DNA of 7,274 bases, from positions 1 to 7,274 of the forward strand of contig DASSKF010000130.1 of the NCBI GenBank assembly GCA_035690725.1, written 5' to 3'. Below, piece by piece: positions 7,131 through 7,274 of the stretch. The position numbers and the translations under genes were made by a program. Source of the stretch: DASSKF01 sp035690725 (lineage in GTDB: Bacteria; Actinomycetota; Actinomycetes; Actinomycetales; Dermatophilaceae). Under the pieces are notes generated by a model that was given only the letters and a program-made list of their open reading frames with translations, was not told where the DNA came from and searched no databases. How positions within the stretch are numbered: the stretch's first letter is position 1; each line of letters starts with the position of its first letter.

Positions 7131-7134
7131 CGGC

Positions 7135-7274
7135 ATGCCGACCCACGACGACGTGTGGCCCGAGGGCACGCCCTGCTGGATCGACGTGATGGTCACCGAC
7201 GTGGAGGCCGCGAAGGCCTTCTACTCCGGGCTGTTCGGGTGGGAGTGCCGGGACAGTGGGCCGGAGTACGGCGG
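7135..7274 (+). CDS. VOC family (glyoxalase/bleomycin-resistance fold) protein, N-terminal part only
   Basis: Only the first 46 residues are in the window. They read MPTHDDVWPEGTPCWIDVM, then VTDVEAAKAFYSGLFGWEC and a GPEYGG segment. This is the opening beta-alpha-beta unit of a vicinal-oxygen-chelate domain, with the usual D-x-x-A-A-x-x-F-Y-x-x-L-F-G-W-E pattern. The TPCWIDVMVTDVEAAKAFY beginning resembles the two-domain actinobacterial VOC proteins related to mycobacterial CFP30B. Substrate is unknown and metal ligands cannot be judged from this fragment. It is divergent from the DUF1232-like gene and runs off the right edge. Confidence 0.88.
   Translation, partial: MPTHDDVWPEGTPCWIDVMVTDVEAAKAFYSGLFGWECRDSGPEYG

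Overview
The window is GC-rich (roughly 70%) with strong G/C bias at codon third positions and short intergenic gaps. Several genes have a TANNNT-like -10 hexamer only 6-8 bases before the start codon, and the protein families are typical of Actinomycetota. A member of Micrococcales such as Intrasporangiaceae is a reasonable guess, but no marker here fixes the genus.

Layout. On the minus strand from 1597 to the left edge lies argS (arginyl-tRNA synthetase), which lacks only its extreme C-terminus. Upstream of it, also on minus, is a small metallo-beta-lactamase-fold protein (1695-2303) with several metal-ligand positions replaced. It diverges from galE (UDP-glucose 4-epimerase, 2376-3392, plus). 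Next on plus are a small multi-helix membrane protein (3488-3904), whose likely first helix is cut off by an in-frame amber codon, then a BioD-type dethiobiotin synthetase (4029-4727) and a low-molecular-weight protein tyrosine phosphatase (4751-5269). Converging on the phosphatase from the minus strand is a CPA2-type cation/proton antiporter (5290-6483), preceded on the same strand by a DUF1232/YkvA-like small protein (6598-7029). At the right edge a VOC (glyoxalase-fold) protein starts on plus (7135) and runs out of the window.

The genes are mixed housekeeping and metabolism: translation, UDP-galactose supply, the biotin pathway, phosphotyrosine signalling and ion homeostasis. They do not form one pathway, and most appear to have their own promoter. 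I see no mobile element, phage, CRISPR array, tRNA or rRNA, and no obvious new multi-gene system.

The most notable non-coding signal is a 46-bp imperfect palindrome present twice (1631-1676 and 3920-3965). Both copies have the same length, arm design and 15-18 base placement after a stop codon. The other points worth a second look are the amber-split membrane gene and the metallo-beta-lactamase-fold protein with an altered metal site.
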